Of a DNA stretch of 64,000 bases, positions 21,807 to 32,807 are shown piece after piece (position 1 is the stretch's first letter; each line of letters begins with the position of its first letter). The notes under the pieces were generated by a model. The model was not told where the DNA came from and made no database searches. It worked only from the letters and a program-made list of their open reading frames with translations. Source of the stretch: Portulaca oleracea (taxonomy: Eukaryota; Streptophyta; Magnoliopsida; Caryophyllales; Portulacaceae); assembly GCA_029582165.1 (NCBI GenBank), contig CM055879.1, positions 32,696,830 to 32,760,829 on the forward strand. The letters are read 5' to 3'. A program made the translations under genes and the position numbers.

Positions 21807-22906
21807 TGTAGACACCGGATTTTGTACCGATATTAGTTTTAGCTATTTGTAAAAATAAGTTAGCCGAGTAGTTTAGTAGCATCCAAACCCATTTCTTTTC
21901 TAGCCCGAAAACGAGCATAATGGCCCAATATTCGGGACAAACCCGTCTGGGTTCTTTGGGCCAGAGCATAGCTCAGCTCGGCAAGAACCCGTCTGGGTTG
22001 CTGGGCCAAACACAGCTCGGCCCAAAGCCAAACTCGGCTGAGTTTCGTCGTCGCGGCTAAATCTAAACCCTAAACGCACCCCCTACTCCCCCTATTCCAC
22101 TATAAATTAAACCCTTTTTTCCCTTCCATAGACACACCATGGTATGCTAGAGTATTGACACTAGCATATTCTCTCTACCTCTTCTCTCCCTTTTGCATGC
22201 TGCTTCACTAAAGGTTAGCATAGTTGTCATTGATGTAAACCATGTAACATATCGAATTCATATTTCTTTTGTGTTTTCAATTCAATATTTTGCATGACAT
22301 TAATGATGAATTTGTGAAATTTATATCTAATTCCTCCCTTTTAACTTTTGTTTTGCTTTGATTTAATTCTAGTAGAGTTTATTCGTTGAATAGGCGAATT
22401 TGACAATTTTAATTGTCAAATTCGTAACCTTACCCCCGAATCCGTCTTTGGGTTCGTAGGCCGGAGTTATTTATCAAAATGGTTTGTTGTTTTTCTCCTA
22501 AAATTCAACTGGCGACTCTATTTTCGTACTTTGGTATTTTCTTTTTATGATTTTTGTGACCTAATTTGTGATTAGCGCAAGGAGTAACCCGGCTTGGATT
22601 GATTAATGAACCTGCACGGTTTATCACCTTCTTACCCTTTTTTTCTTTTCTCGTGTGCGTGCAGCAATAAACCCGTCTCTTTCAGCGAGAACCAGACGGG
22701 TTCCATCGTGCTTTCTCCTTCTTTTTTTGTCTCTTTCTTTCTTCTTTCTTTAAAGGTGAATCTCGGGCGCATAAATCGTTTTTAATCTGTCAGCGAAAAC
22801 ATTCTTAAAAGTTCAACCTTATTTAAGGTTACGCAATCCTAGTCGGCTCCCTATCACCCTTAAGTAGCGCCGCGAAAAAAGGTCCGTCGATTTTTCGGGG
22901 TCTACA
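21807..22906 (+). repeat. 3' LTR of the 13.5-kb element
   Basis: It is 1,100 bp with the same termini as the 5' LTR. Most of it matches the 5' copy base for base. Differences are concentrated at about 22595-22700, where the hairpin motifs are scrambled (for example AACCTGCACGGTT in place of AACCCAGACGGGTT). Confidence 0.9.
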
Positions 22907-22911
22907 GTGGT

Positions 22912-23665
22912 CTTTATATCAGAGACTAAATTGTCAGGAATAAAGTTGGGTTGATCAGATCATTGAGAGAATTAAGGAGTATGATCGATTTAGGGTGGAT
23001 AATAGTGGTAGGGCTGGGGAGGTTGGGTTTAGTACGAAATAGAAATCTATAGTTAACTGTGTTGAGCAACTCATTATATCATATTGACTCATATGTGTGC
23101 TGGAGAATTGAGGAGGAAACGTGCAAATTTACAGGGTTTTATGATTGTTCAGATGACCCAAAGAAGATCTATACTTGTGACATGATCCAGGAATTTCAAA
23201 ATCACCCCGCTTTACCCATGGCACGTTGAAACTAGGACACGTGATTTACGCCTTCCAAGAGATGCTTGAGAGCTGTGGTTTATTGGACTTAAGCTTCACG
23301 GGGAAAGAGTTCACATGATGGAATAAGAAAGATGGAGATAATTTGGTGGAGGAGAGACTTGATAGATACCTTGTGAATTCTGATAGGAGACTATTGATGA
23401 CGATGCTTCAGACCATCTCCCGATTACCCTGAACTGTTTTGAGGCCAATATTGCATGGAAAAGATAAATGAGGAAATACTTTGAAAACATGTGGGCTTTG
23501 GATGGCAGTTATGAGGAAACAGTTAGAAGGGCCTCAAGAATATCCCCCGTCTCCAGGCTAAGTGATTCTTGTGTCCAGAAGTTGAAACATTATATGAAGG
23601 AATTGGAAGCTTGGAACAAACGAGATTTTGGCATATTGAGAGGCAAATTAACAGGTTCCGCTCAT
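22912..23665 (+). pseudogene. LINE ORF2 endonuclease segment, continuation of the split LINE
   Basis: After the target duplication the plus strand continues FISETKLSGIKLG, the conserved start of the LINE apurinic-type endonuclease. Further on come GLLDLSFTGKEFTWWN-like (about 23275-23320, one stop), VEERLDRYLVNS (about 23348-23385) and FENMWALDGSYEETVRRA (about 23480-23535). These are the usual endonuclease and linker motifs in the right order. There are multiple stops. It ends abruptly near 23665 against an antisense gypsy gag, so the reverse transcriptase is missing. Confidence 0.75.
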
Positions 23666-24214
23666 CATACTTGGTGAGATGCAATGAAGCCACCTTCAAT
23701 TACTTCCATTCATCATATTTCTTGAGCTCAAAAATCTTCTCCAGTGTCTTGGACTCAATCATAGAAATTGCCAGGATTCACACTACCAACGAAGGTAGGA
23801 GGCTCAACTCGGAAGTCTCCTAAGTCTTCTCGGTGCCTAAGAAAACGATGAGCCTCTTGGAACGAAGCGTCATTTGACTCTTTACTAGAACCATTCCCAA
23901 AAGTAGAACTCCCTAATTTTGGGGGGGGGGGGGAGTGGGGGAAGGCCACCACCAATTCGAGGAAGAGGTCCGACAATGATCTTGTGGGGAAGTCTAGGTG
24001 TGTCATCATTTAACTTTGGGAGTTGGATATGGATAGCATCCATAGTACCAATGAGGTCTCCCATTTGATGTGGGATCACATCTTGTCCCTTCAAGAGTCG
24101 ATCTTGTCCTTCCGCGAGTTATAACAATACGTTATCTAGGGTAGTTTGCGAATGTGGAGTAAGGTTAGGAGGAGCGGTTTCTTGTTCTCCAATTTGGCTA
24201 GACATCGAAGCCAT
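23666..24214 (-). pseudogene. Gypsy gag remnant
   Basis: On the minus strand, from the ATG at 24214 (MASMSSQIGEQ), the sequence reads through an N-terminal low-complexity region. A long C run on this strand follows (about 23924-23934). The retrotransposon gag core then starts at about 23835: FRVEPPTFVGSVNPGNFYDW, followed by LEKIFELKKYDEWK. That order matches the Retrotrans_gag family (PF03732). In-frame stops and the homopolymer break the frame. The remnant stops where the LINE starts, and protease to integrase are absent. Confidence 0.65.
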
Positions 24215-24636
24215 TTTTGGAGTTAAGGCATTTAACGGGGTATGTAAATATGATCGGATGTGGTTTGGGGTCCTTTGTAGTTAGGGGATTTTGTGGAGTT
24301 TTGTGAGGCTAATTTTTATGGAGGTAAAATAAGGTGTTACTAGCAATCAGAATGCACAAATTAGATCAACACAATGAATTCTCAGCCATAATCACCATAG
24401 TTGTCCCAAATTCACCAAAAAAATTCAATCAAATCTCAATTATAAGCTTAAATCAACTCCAAATAACACCAAACCACTCCCATATTTTAAACAACCAACA
24501 ATACATACACACAAATCATTTAACAAGTATCAAATTTTGCACATAAACAACCCAAAATAGCCCCCAAAACAGAGCATGAAAATAAGTTACCAGTCAAACA
24601 AAATCAATAAGTTCTACACCAACTGTGATACCAAAT
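24215..24636 (-). other. Leader and primer site of the antisense gypsy remnant
   Basis: On the minus strand, TTTGGTATCACAGTT (24635-24621) resembles a tRNA-Met primer site directly after a putative LTR end ...CAGATCA. The 400 bases between it and the gag ATG would be the leader. The matching LTR body beyond 24637 has no boundary I can define. Confidence 0.45.
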
Positions 24637-27091
24637 GATCTGTGAGGGAGTTGGGAACTAAGATTAATGTAGATGCCAACCCAAGGATCTTAAAAACATC
24701 CTCAAACACACCAAAAACAACTATATAGAACTCAAACACAACAACTCTATTTTTGTATGATTTTGGAAGTAAATAACATGATCAACAAAACAAGTAGCCA
24801 AATATGTTCAATGCCTAAAGATTACGAGTATTTACATGAAAATGTCACTCAACTTACATTTTAGTCAAAATGTCTTTTACCTTTTAAATCTGTCATTAAT
24901 ATCACTCAAATTTAAAAAAAAAGTAAAAATGATCCTCAACTTTCAAAAAGGTCAAAGAAATAAAAAATATTGTAGAAAGTGCGCAAAAGTTCCGTGCATG
25001 TCTAGTATATATACATAGTACTACTACTTGAACCGATCAAGTTGGTTTGGTTGGTTAACTATTCAAGTATGGTGCAATTAACTTTTTACTAAAGGAATGT
25101 TAAAAGTGGGTCTTTTGTTGGACCTATCTAGGGCTAATCCCCAATATAAAGTTTCAATAGAAAGTTAAGCAAATGGAGCTTCATTATCATATAATTTTTT
25201 AATGAAAAAATTAAAGAACTTAATGCCATATGACTATATGAGTGTGACTATTTCATACAAAACTATCACAATTATCAACTGTCAATTTTATAGGTAACTT
25301 CAATTTATCAAAATGTATCAATTTTTGAAATTTATTAAAAATTACTAATATTTACCAAAAATTACCAAAGTTAAAAAATTAAAAATAATTAATTTTGATA
25401 TATTAACGTATATTTGCTAAAAGTTACCAAAAGTTATTAAAAATAATCAAAAATTACCAAAATTTAACTTTTACTCAACTGTTTTTTACCCATGAATTTG
25501 ACACGTCCTATGCAAATGTAAATACACGACTCATCTACGATTACTTATAATTAAAATGCAAGACCAAGAACTAATAGCCGTCTAAGACTAGTTATTTTAA
25601 TAATCAAGATTTATATATATATCATGATTGGCCACCCAAATAGAATCTAATAACGTGAAGTTGATTAAGTGATAATGAGTTAATAATGATGGGGGGATGG
25701 GTTATGGGTATGGGGTGGCGGTGGTTTATGGTGACTATTAAGGGGATAAGAAAAAAAAGGTGAGCAAATGGCTAACGTTATAGAAATGTTAGTTGAGATA
25801 AGTGATTGGGAAATTAAAGGAATCCCTTATTCGTTTTTGTTGCTGTATTTTAAAACGCAAGGTTGATAAGGAAGACACGTGGCAAAACAAGGAGACAGCG
25901 CCGTCTACCCCAAATACAATGGGCGGTGAATGCTGCATATGCGTCATCTCTATGGGACAACCACTGTCGAAACTAATCGCCAAGTACTTCAACTGTTCGG
26001 TGATTCTTTTTAACCAAGATTAAGTGTATTTTTTAGTGGATAAAGTATAAAAGATGATATGGTATGAAAATTGTGATATGTCGCAGTATAAATGTATGAC
26101 ATGGTGGGTTATGATAAAATTTGTAATAAGAGTAGTTGGTGTGATAAATGAAAAGAGAGAAAACTGAAAAGTAAAAAGAAAAGTAAGGAAAAAAATTATA
26201 ATAATTATATTAAAGTGTGGTATCATATAATAAATTACAGTAATTTACAAATAATATAATAAATTACGGTAAAAATAATATAATACCTTAAACAGACATT
26301 CAATCTTTTTGTTTATAAGGTTATATAAGTCTCAGATAAGAGGGTCTATTTATACGATCTATTCATACTTCAGCCCCGGCTTCTTTGAATCCACTCATTT
26401 TTAGTTGTAGGCCTTTAGCCCACTAAAGAAAATGAAAAGGAATATTCTACTAAATTATTTCAGGATTGGATCTAAAAAGGGAGATAGATCATGGTATTTC
26501 TGTTGGATTGGTTTCAATTTATATGGTGTTCATTTGTTTGTGAGCTGATAAGGGTATGCGATAGCTACGCATGCATTTTGTTATACAAACTTTAGTCAGT
26601 GTCGTCAAGTCTCTTAAACCAGTAATAGCACCCAACTTTGTAGTATATCTCCCAATCAAGCCTCAAAAACTTATCAAAGTAGATTGTGGGATTATGAGCC
26701 ATATATAATGACTGGATAATCATCCTGTGAAAAGGCTTCAAGATGTTAGATATGTGATGATAGTAGTATATATTATCACTAGTCAATTTTTACTCATTAG
26801 TTAGTTCAAGGTGTCAAGCTCTTCATGAGCTAATCAAAATTCTTGTTAATTTGCCGCAAACACATTGCAAAATTACGGATTAATGAGCTCTTAGCTTATT
26901 TGATCGAGACATTATGCATGTTCTGTAATAATTCTAAAGAGTGATACATTTTACTTTCCTTTTTGGGTTAGAATGTGTTGCTAACGTTTAAGTTCGATAT
27001 CTCCCCTTCTCAATGATCTTGTTGACCAACTGAATATACCCTAAAATAAGAGATTTAATGGATAGCTTGAGTTATATCAAAGAAAAAAGAA
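24637..27091. other. AT-rich intergenic DNA with repeat remnants
   Basis: It probably includes the decayed LTR of the antisense gypsy remnant. A stretch at about 26010-26290 resembles the internal part of the hAT-like MITE at 52751 (GATATGGTATGAAAATTGTG, AGAGAGAAAA). No gene is supported. Confidence 0.4.
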
Positions 27092-27476
27092 GGGAAATGA
27101 TAAAAGTCTTGTGCAAGACACATATTTTGTGTCTTGTCGTTATAGAAAACCTATATATTTGTGAATTAAATTGGAAAAAAGTTACATGATTGACTTCTAT
27201 AACTATAATAATATATATAAATTATATAAAATCACACTTTTATCTATATTTTTAAAAATTTACAAAAAAGCGTCTAAAATATGCCCAACGGATGGGGTTC
27301 ATTCATTAGGGTGTCAATTTTAATTGTTGGCGTAGCCAACACATTCCAAGCTTCTTATAATTGATAATTAATAGTATCTGTCAAAAAAATTGGGGTTAAA
27401 AACAATAATAAGTATTGATTTTATAAGGGAAAAGATATTTAAGGAGTGTCTTGGGGCAAGACACTTATCATCACCC
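27092..27476. mobile_element. Mutator-like MITE
   Basis: It is 385 bp, flanked by a perfect 9-bp duplication AAAAAAGAA (27083-27091 and 27477-27485). The inverted ends start GGGAAATGATAAAAGTCTTG and, at the other side, GGGTGATGATAAGTGTCTTG. Each end also holds its own small palindrome, CTTG(N)CAAG. No coding capacity. Confidence 0.8.
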
Positions 27477-27485
27477 AAAAAAGAA

Positions 27486-29849
27486 TTTGTAAAATTACCT
27501 ATCTACCTCCCTATCACAGACTTGTAATAATATTTCTTACTCTTTGTCAACAATTTATAAATATACATGAACCATAAGATTAATTAAGGCTCTACTCTTT
27601 GTGACGGTAAAATAATATCCTTATTTTATCTTATTTTATTTTACATTATCTTGTTTTACCTTATTTATTGTACTCAATTTACTTTATATTTAAAATTTTT
27701 TATTAGACTTATAAAATTTATTTAAAAATAAAAAATATATTATAATATTTATATATTTTCACTACTTTACTTACCTGATCTTATTCAATTTTTTATTTTA
27801 CCTTTTCTTACTTTACTATAAAAATGAATCTAATTAACCATTCATATTAATCACTGCCTTACCAAAAAGTAAAACTATCCTATTAAAATAAAAGGACTGA
27901 TACAGCAGTTGTGACCTTTCAAAGTACTAGTACGTAGTTCAGAACTAGAAGAGATTAGATCAGACATTTAACCTTATTTACAAGCAGGAGGCAACTAACA
28001 AAATCCAAAGTATTCTAGTAACTGAAGATCAATCTAACCATCCAAAAAAACTCGAAGCATCCAAGAAGCCGACTTCTGTATTATTCTAGAAATAAATAAA
28101 TAAACATGCGCAGTGTGAGTACTATTTAATTGAATTTGGACAATGTCAAATGTGTGTACGTATGTGGTAGCGTGGCACCGTTTTTCTTTGTCTTTTCCTG
28201 GGATCTCTATACACGTGGCCTCGCATTTTTCACGTTGCCTTCACAAATATAATTCACCAGTGACCACCCTTTATATTTTTATCTGCTCTACTTTTTTCCC
28301 TTGATTTTTCATTTTTAAATAGGTTTAATGCTGGGAACCTCGTGCCAAATGCCATATGCTTCTGTTATTTACTAGTCGCACACAAGATTCGGATTATTTG
28401 TATATGAATAAATATTATAAAAAATATATTGTGAGATTCTGGTATTATTAAATTAAAATGTAAAAATTTAAGTGGGTCTGATCTTATCCTTATAGAATAA
28501 TATGGGGTTGTGATGTTTTAATATAAAACGAGCAACTCGTGCTTAGTCTCACACGTTGCGTACAACTTTACCACCTTCACCAATCATTATCCTATAGCCA
28601 CCGGGGGTGGAAAATAGGCGGGTCGGGTCAAGGTTAGGATCGGCTTAGTGATCATGTACCGTTGGGTCGGATCAAAGTCGATTTATTGATATTGGGGCAA
28701 ATCAAAGTTTTCTAACAAAAATAAGAGTTGACCTATGAGTTGACTCTAAAGTTAAAATTAAATATATACTTGTAAAAAAAAAGTAATTAATTATGTTTAT
28801 TGTTGATTAATCTGAAGTGTTAATTAGTAATATATAAAAGAAAATTTAGTATTTAAAATAATAGGAAAAATTATTTATTTTGAATTATTATAGGTCGACG
28901 TACTCGGGCCCATTCACCCACCCTTTCATATTTTTAATTGGGCTTGTCCTCTCACGACCCGACCCGACGTCTGACCCTTATTTTCTGCATCCCAACCATC
29001 TTGACGAACGTAGGTGTATGTTCATGTAGATGCCCAGGTTTTTCTTCGCTTAGATTAGGTAACCCGTTCCGTTCAGTACAGGATTACTTAGGAATTTTCT
29101 TCCGTTAGTGTTGGCCTTTAGGCCTTTCTCTTATTCATATGTGATTTCTAAAACCAAAATTAGAAAAATATCACCCAATTTCTGTTAGGTTACGTAAAAG
29201 AACACTAAGTTTATAATACCATGTTGCAAATGCATGCCTAGCTCTAAAATAGTAAAATTCATATTGGGCTTGTTTCTCTAAGTTAGTTACAACTATTTCA
29301 TGTCTTTATTCAATACTGACTAATTAACATTTATATTTTATTACAAATCTAATAGTAATAATCTTCTGTAACAAGTCATTATATACATCGATAGTTAAAA
29401 TTTTTAATATTTAACTGTATAATTTTAAAAGATAACAATTAATATGAAACGGAGGCCGGGATATATATTTTGAACTTTAATAAACTAGCACGGTTAAAAA
29501 GAATATAAAGTTTTTACTTTTGCCAGGTTCCTACATTTCTATATAACCTTCTGAGAACATCCACAACATTATCGCTATTTCCCCCATTTTTTTCAAACTG
29601 GAGTGAAGCAGATTGATGAATGCATATGAAATTAAGACGTCATGATAATAGCTTTCAAAACCTTGATTGGCATGCTCGATTGTGGCTATAGTAGAGTAGG
29701 GAGCGAAGACGTCATAATCTAGTATCGTGTCATAATTTGAAAGGGTGTCTTCACGTAGTAATTAGTGGACCAATACTTGATAGAGTTCATACACAATACG
29801 TGCCCACTAATTGCATGCCTCTTTCTTCACTAAATATATATGGTATTCG
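27486..29849. other. AT-rich intergenic DNA
   Basis: A TTTTATCTTATTTTA-rich tract at 27600-27860 looks like a decayed MITE. A stretch at about 28600-28990 with GGGTCGGGTCA at one side and CCCGACCCGACG at the other may be a small hAT-like element. No gene is seen. Confidence 0.4.
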
Positions 29850-29854
29850 TACGT

Positions 29855-30112
29855 TGTTAGAGTTATAGATGGAAGCTAGATATGTATTTAGGTTTAATTT
29901 CACATTCTGTTTCTTTTATTTTTCTTTGTTTTAGTTTTTGGACCGGCTCTCTTCTTTGGGCCGTTTTCCCTGTTTTTCCCTTTATATTCTTTGAGCTGTG
30001 TTTAGGTTTGATAGATAGAGAAACTAGTAGCTTTTTCCTTCTCAAGTTGAAATTCAACTTGGCTGCTCTTTCCTTCTTCTTTCTCTATTAAGTTCACGGC
30101 TGAACTTTTACA
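29855..30112 (+). repeat. 5' LTR of the copia element
   Basis: 258 bp, TG...CA ends. It carries TTTATATTCT (about 29981-29990), a weak TATA-like promoter element. Confidence 0.9.
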
Positions 30113-30126
30113 TGGTATCAGAGCCC
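30113..30126 (+). other. Copia primer binding site, tRNA-Met type
   Basis: TGGTATCAGAGCCC starts immediately after the LTR and is the standard complement to initiator tRNA-Met used by plant copia elements. Confidence 0.9.
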
Positions 30127-30170
30127 TCTTAGGGCAAGATCCGTGCTCCTTCTTCTTTACCCAATCTACC

Positions 30171-31658
30171 ATGGGAGAAAGCACAAAAAGCTTTGTCCCG
30201 GATCCATGCGATCCCCTCTTCATACACCCTTCAGATCAACCAGGGATGTCACTGGTTGCCGAACCCTTCACCGACGAAGACTTCGACACCTGGAAACGAT
30301 CGGCATCAGTCGCGCTTTCGGCGAAAAACAAATTTGCCTTTGTCGATGGAAGCTTGACGAAGCCAGGCGTCGATGAACCCCGATTTCCCTATTGGAAGAG
30401 GGGCAATGACATGGTTCTTTCCTGGATATTGAACTCACTACAGAAAAACATTCGCGATAGTGTTCTGTACTCCACAAATTCGCAAGATCTTTGGAATGAA
30501 CTGACAGAGAGATTTGGGCAGACAAATAAGGCAAAATTGTATTCGATTCAACAAAAAATATCAAGATTGTCTCAAGATTCTATGGATATTTCATCCTACT
30601 ACACCGCTGCGAAGAAATTATGGGAAGAAATGGGGGCAGTCACAAATTTTCCCTCTTGTCAATGCGGGGAATGCACATGCAAACCTCAAATCAACAGGCA
30701 ATTTGAGAATCATTTTGAGGAGCAGAAGTTACTGAATTTCTTGATGGGCCTTAACGATAGCTACACACACATTAGGGGAAGCATCTTGATGATGAGTCCT
30801 CTGCCCTCCTTAAGCCAAGTATATGCTATCCTCTCCCAAGAAGAAAGACAAAGGCAAGTAAGGGACCAAGTAAATGGCACGAATGACTCTACTTCATTTT
30901 ACGCCAACAAGAGTCTACAGAGAAATCAACCCAGCAAATCCAATTCTGAAAGGAATCAAGATTCAAGAAGGTCAAATCTTTTCTGCGACCATTGTAAAAG
31001 GCCGGGGCACACGATCGATAAGTGCTACAAGATTTATGGGTATCCTCCAAAGGGTCAGAATAGATCCCAGAATAGGCCTACCAATCAAGGAAATACAAGA
31101 AAACAAGCTAATGCAGCAGTACAAGATGTAGACAAAAGTGTATCAGGACAAAAAGACTCCAACTCAACATCCTCTTTCGACAAGGATCAAGCAATGGCTA
31201 TACTCCATCACCTAATCAGGAATCTAAACAGTGAGATAGCACCAACCAGACAAGAAGGAGAAACAGACACTTCTTCAGGTAATACTAAACCTTCATCACT
31301 CAAGCACATGATAAATACAGTCTTTTGTTTTTTGAATTTAACTGAAGGTGATTGGATATTAGATTCGGGTGCCACAGACCATATGTGTGGGAATGAAAAT
31401 ATTTTAAGTTCTATAAAGACACTAACTCAACCTATACATGTGACCCTTCCTGATGGTAACAAGGTTTCTGTCAAACAATATGGGAAAGTGGATCTTTCAG
31501 ATGGCATTGTCTTAACTGATGTTTTATATGTACCACATTTTAAATTCAATCTAATATCCATCAAAAGACTGTGCAAACAATTTCATTGTTCAGTCACCTT
31601 TAGTGAAAAAGATTGTGTAATGCAGGCCCCTTCCTTAGAGGCCAGTGATCCTTGGTAA
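30171..31658 (+). pseudogene. Copia gag and protease segment
   Basis: The gag begins MGESTKSFVP with an UBN2-like core (ending near residue 230). A CCHC nucleic-acid-binding knuckle follows at about residue 270 (CDHCKRPGHTIDKC). Next comes the aspartic protease with catalytic DSGATDHM near residue 395. All three modules look complete. The frame ends at 31656 in what should be the link between protease and integrase, and coding resumes in another frame, so this is a frameshift rather than a natural end. Confidence 0.9.
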
Positions 31659-32677
31659 GGAATCTCAAGGTGCAAAGAAGAACCCCTCAAGAATCTCTTT
31701 GTGAAACTGTGCAAAGTGATGACATAGCTGCCTCTGTCAAGACTAATCTGTGGCATGAGCGTCTGGGGCACATGTCCAAGGCTAGAATGAAACTTTTACC
31801 ATGTACCCTAGGATATAATCAAAGTTTTTGTAATGATGTATGTGATGTCTGTCATAGAGCTAAACAACGATGCTTACCTTTCCAAACTAGCAGTATATCA
31901 ACTAATAAATGTTTTGATTTGATTCATGTGGACACTTGGGGCCCTTTTCACACAGCAAGCCATTTAGGACATAAGTACTTTCTTACAATAGTTGATGATT
32001 ACACAAGGTGCACTTGAACCTACCTTATGGTTACAAAGAATGAAGCTTTTAGTCTTTTGCAATCTTTTATGGCTATGGTGGAAAACCAATTTGATGTGAA
32101 AGTAAAAAGGATTAGGTCTGATAATGCCCTTGAAATAGGTAAAAGTAACCAAGCAATAGATTTCTTTGCCAAGAAAGGGGTCCTTCATGAAACTAGTTGC
32201 ACCCAAAGACCTCAACAAAATGGGGTGGTTGAAAGAAAACATAGGCATTTACTAGAAGTGGCTAGAGCTCTTATGCTCCAATCTAACTTACCTTTAAAAT
32301 TTTGGGGGGAGAGTATACTAACTGCCACCTATCTGATAAACAGAATGCCTACACCTTTACTGAAAAATAAGTCACCTTTTGAGAGGCTTTTTGGCAAGAA
32401 ACCTACCTATGATCATCTAAGAGTTTTTGGCTGCCAATGTTTTGCCAACACTTTAAAGCATGGAAGGGATAAATTTCAACAAAGGGCTGAAAAGTATATC
32501 TTTGTAGGATATCCACAAGGTAAAAAGGCTTATAAGCTATATTCATTAGAATCAAATAGCATTGTCATCTCTAGAGATGTTATCTTCCATGAGTCTGTGT
32601 TTCCATTTAAAATGCAAGACTCCTTGAAGCAAAATTCTGTGATAGAACATAATATGCTTGATGTTTTTGATCTGTGA
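31652..32677 (+). pseudogene. Copia integrase segment with a nonsense codon
   Basis: It contains the HHCC zinc domain (HERLGHMS...CDVCHRAKQ), the first catalytic Asp region (DLIHVDTWGPFH), the second (RIRSDNALEIG, with Ala where Gly is usual) and the catalytic Glu region (QRPQQNGVVERKHR). A TGA at 32015-32017 interrupts the frame in a DDYTR-containing stretch. The frame resumes at once in the same register. A second TGA (32675-32677) and a third a few codons later cut the integrase tail. Confidence 0.9.
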
Positions 32678-32807
32678 CAACATTGAAAATATAACAAGGG
32701 TGAAACACAACAAAATTCTATTGAAGAAACAGAACCTCGGATGGATGAATTACGGTCTCTTAGAAGATCTGAAAGAACCCATAGAACTCCAAAATATTTA
32801 GAGGATT

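Larger units (their letters stand above)
9448..22906 (+). mobile_element. 13.5-kb non-autonomous Ogre/Tat-like LTR element with antisense PMD gene
   Basis: A complete LTR element with direct LTRs (9448-10556 and 21807-22906) that start TGTAGAC and end GTCTACA. It is flanked by perfect GTGGT duplications (9443-9447 and 22907-22911). The primer site at 10560 matches the 3' end of plant tRNA-Arg, a feature reported for Ogre elements of the Tat lineage. A purine tract precedes the 3' LTR. No sense-strand gag, protease, reverse transcriptase or integrase is visible in 11.2 kb of interior, so it must depend on a partner element. The interior holds an untranslated leader, an antisense plant-mobile-domain pseudogene (13387-17032), repeats built around an AGACGGG hairpin, and a 78-bp satellite array. 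It interrupts an older LINE. Lineage is inferred from the primer site, size and antisense gene, not from a reverse transcriptase. Confidence 0.9.

Noticed and set aside
29863..30057. Minus-strand 64-codon frame in the copia LTR, repeated at 34459
   Set aside because: It occurs twice only because it lies in both LTRs; no protein family is recognisable.
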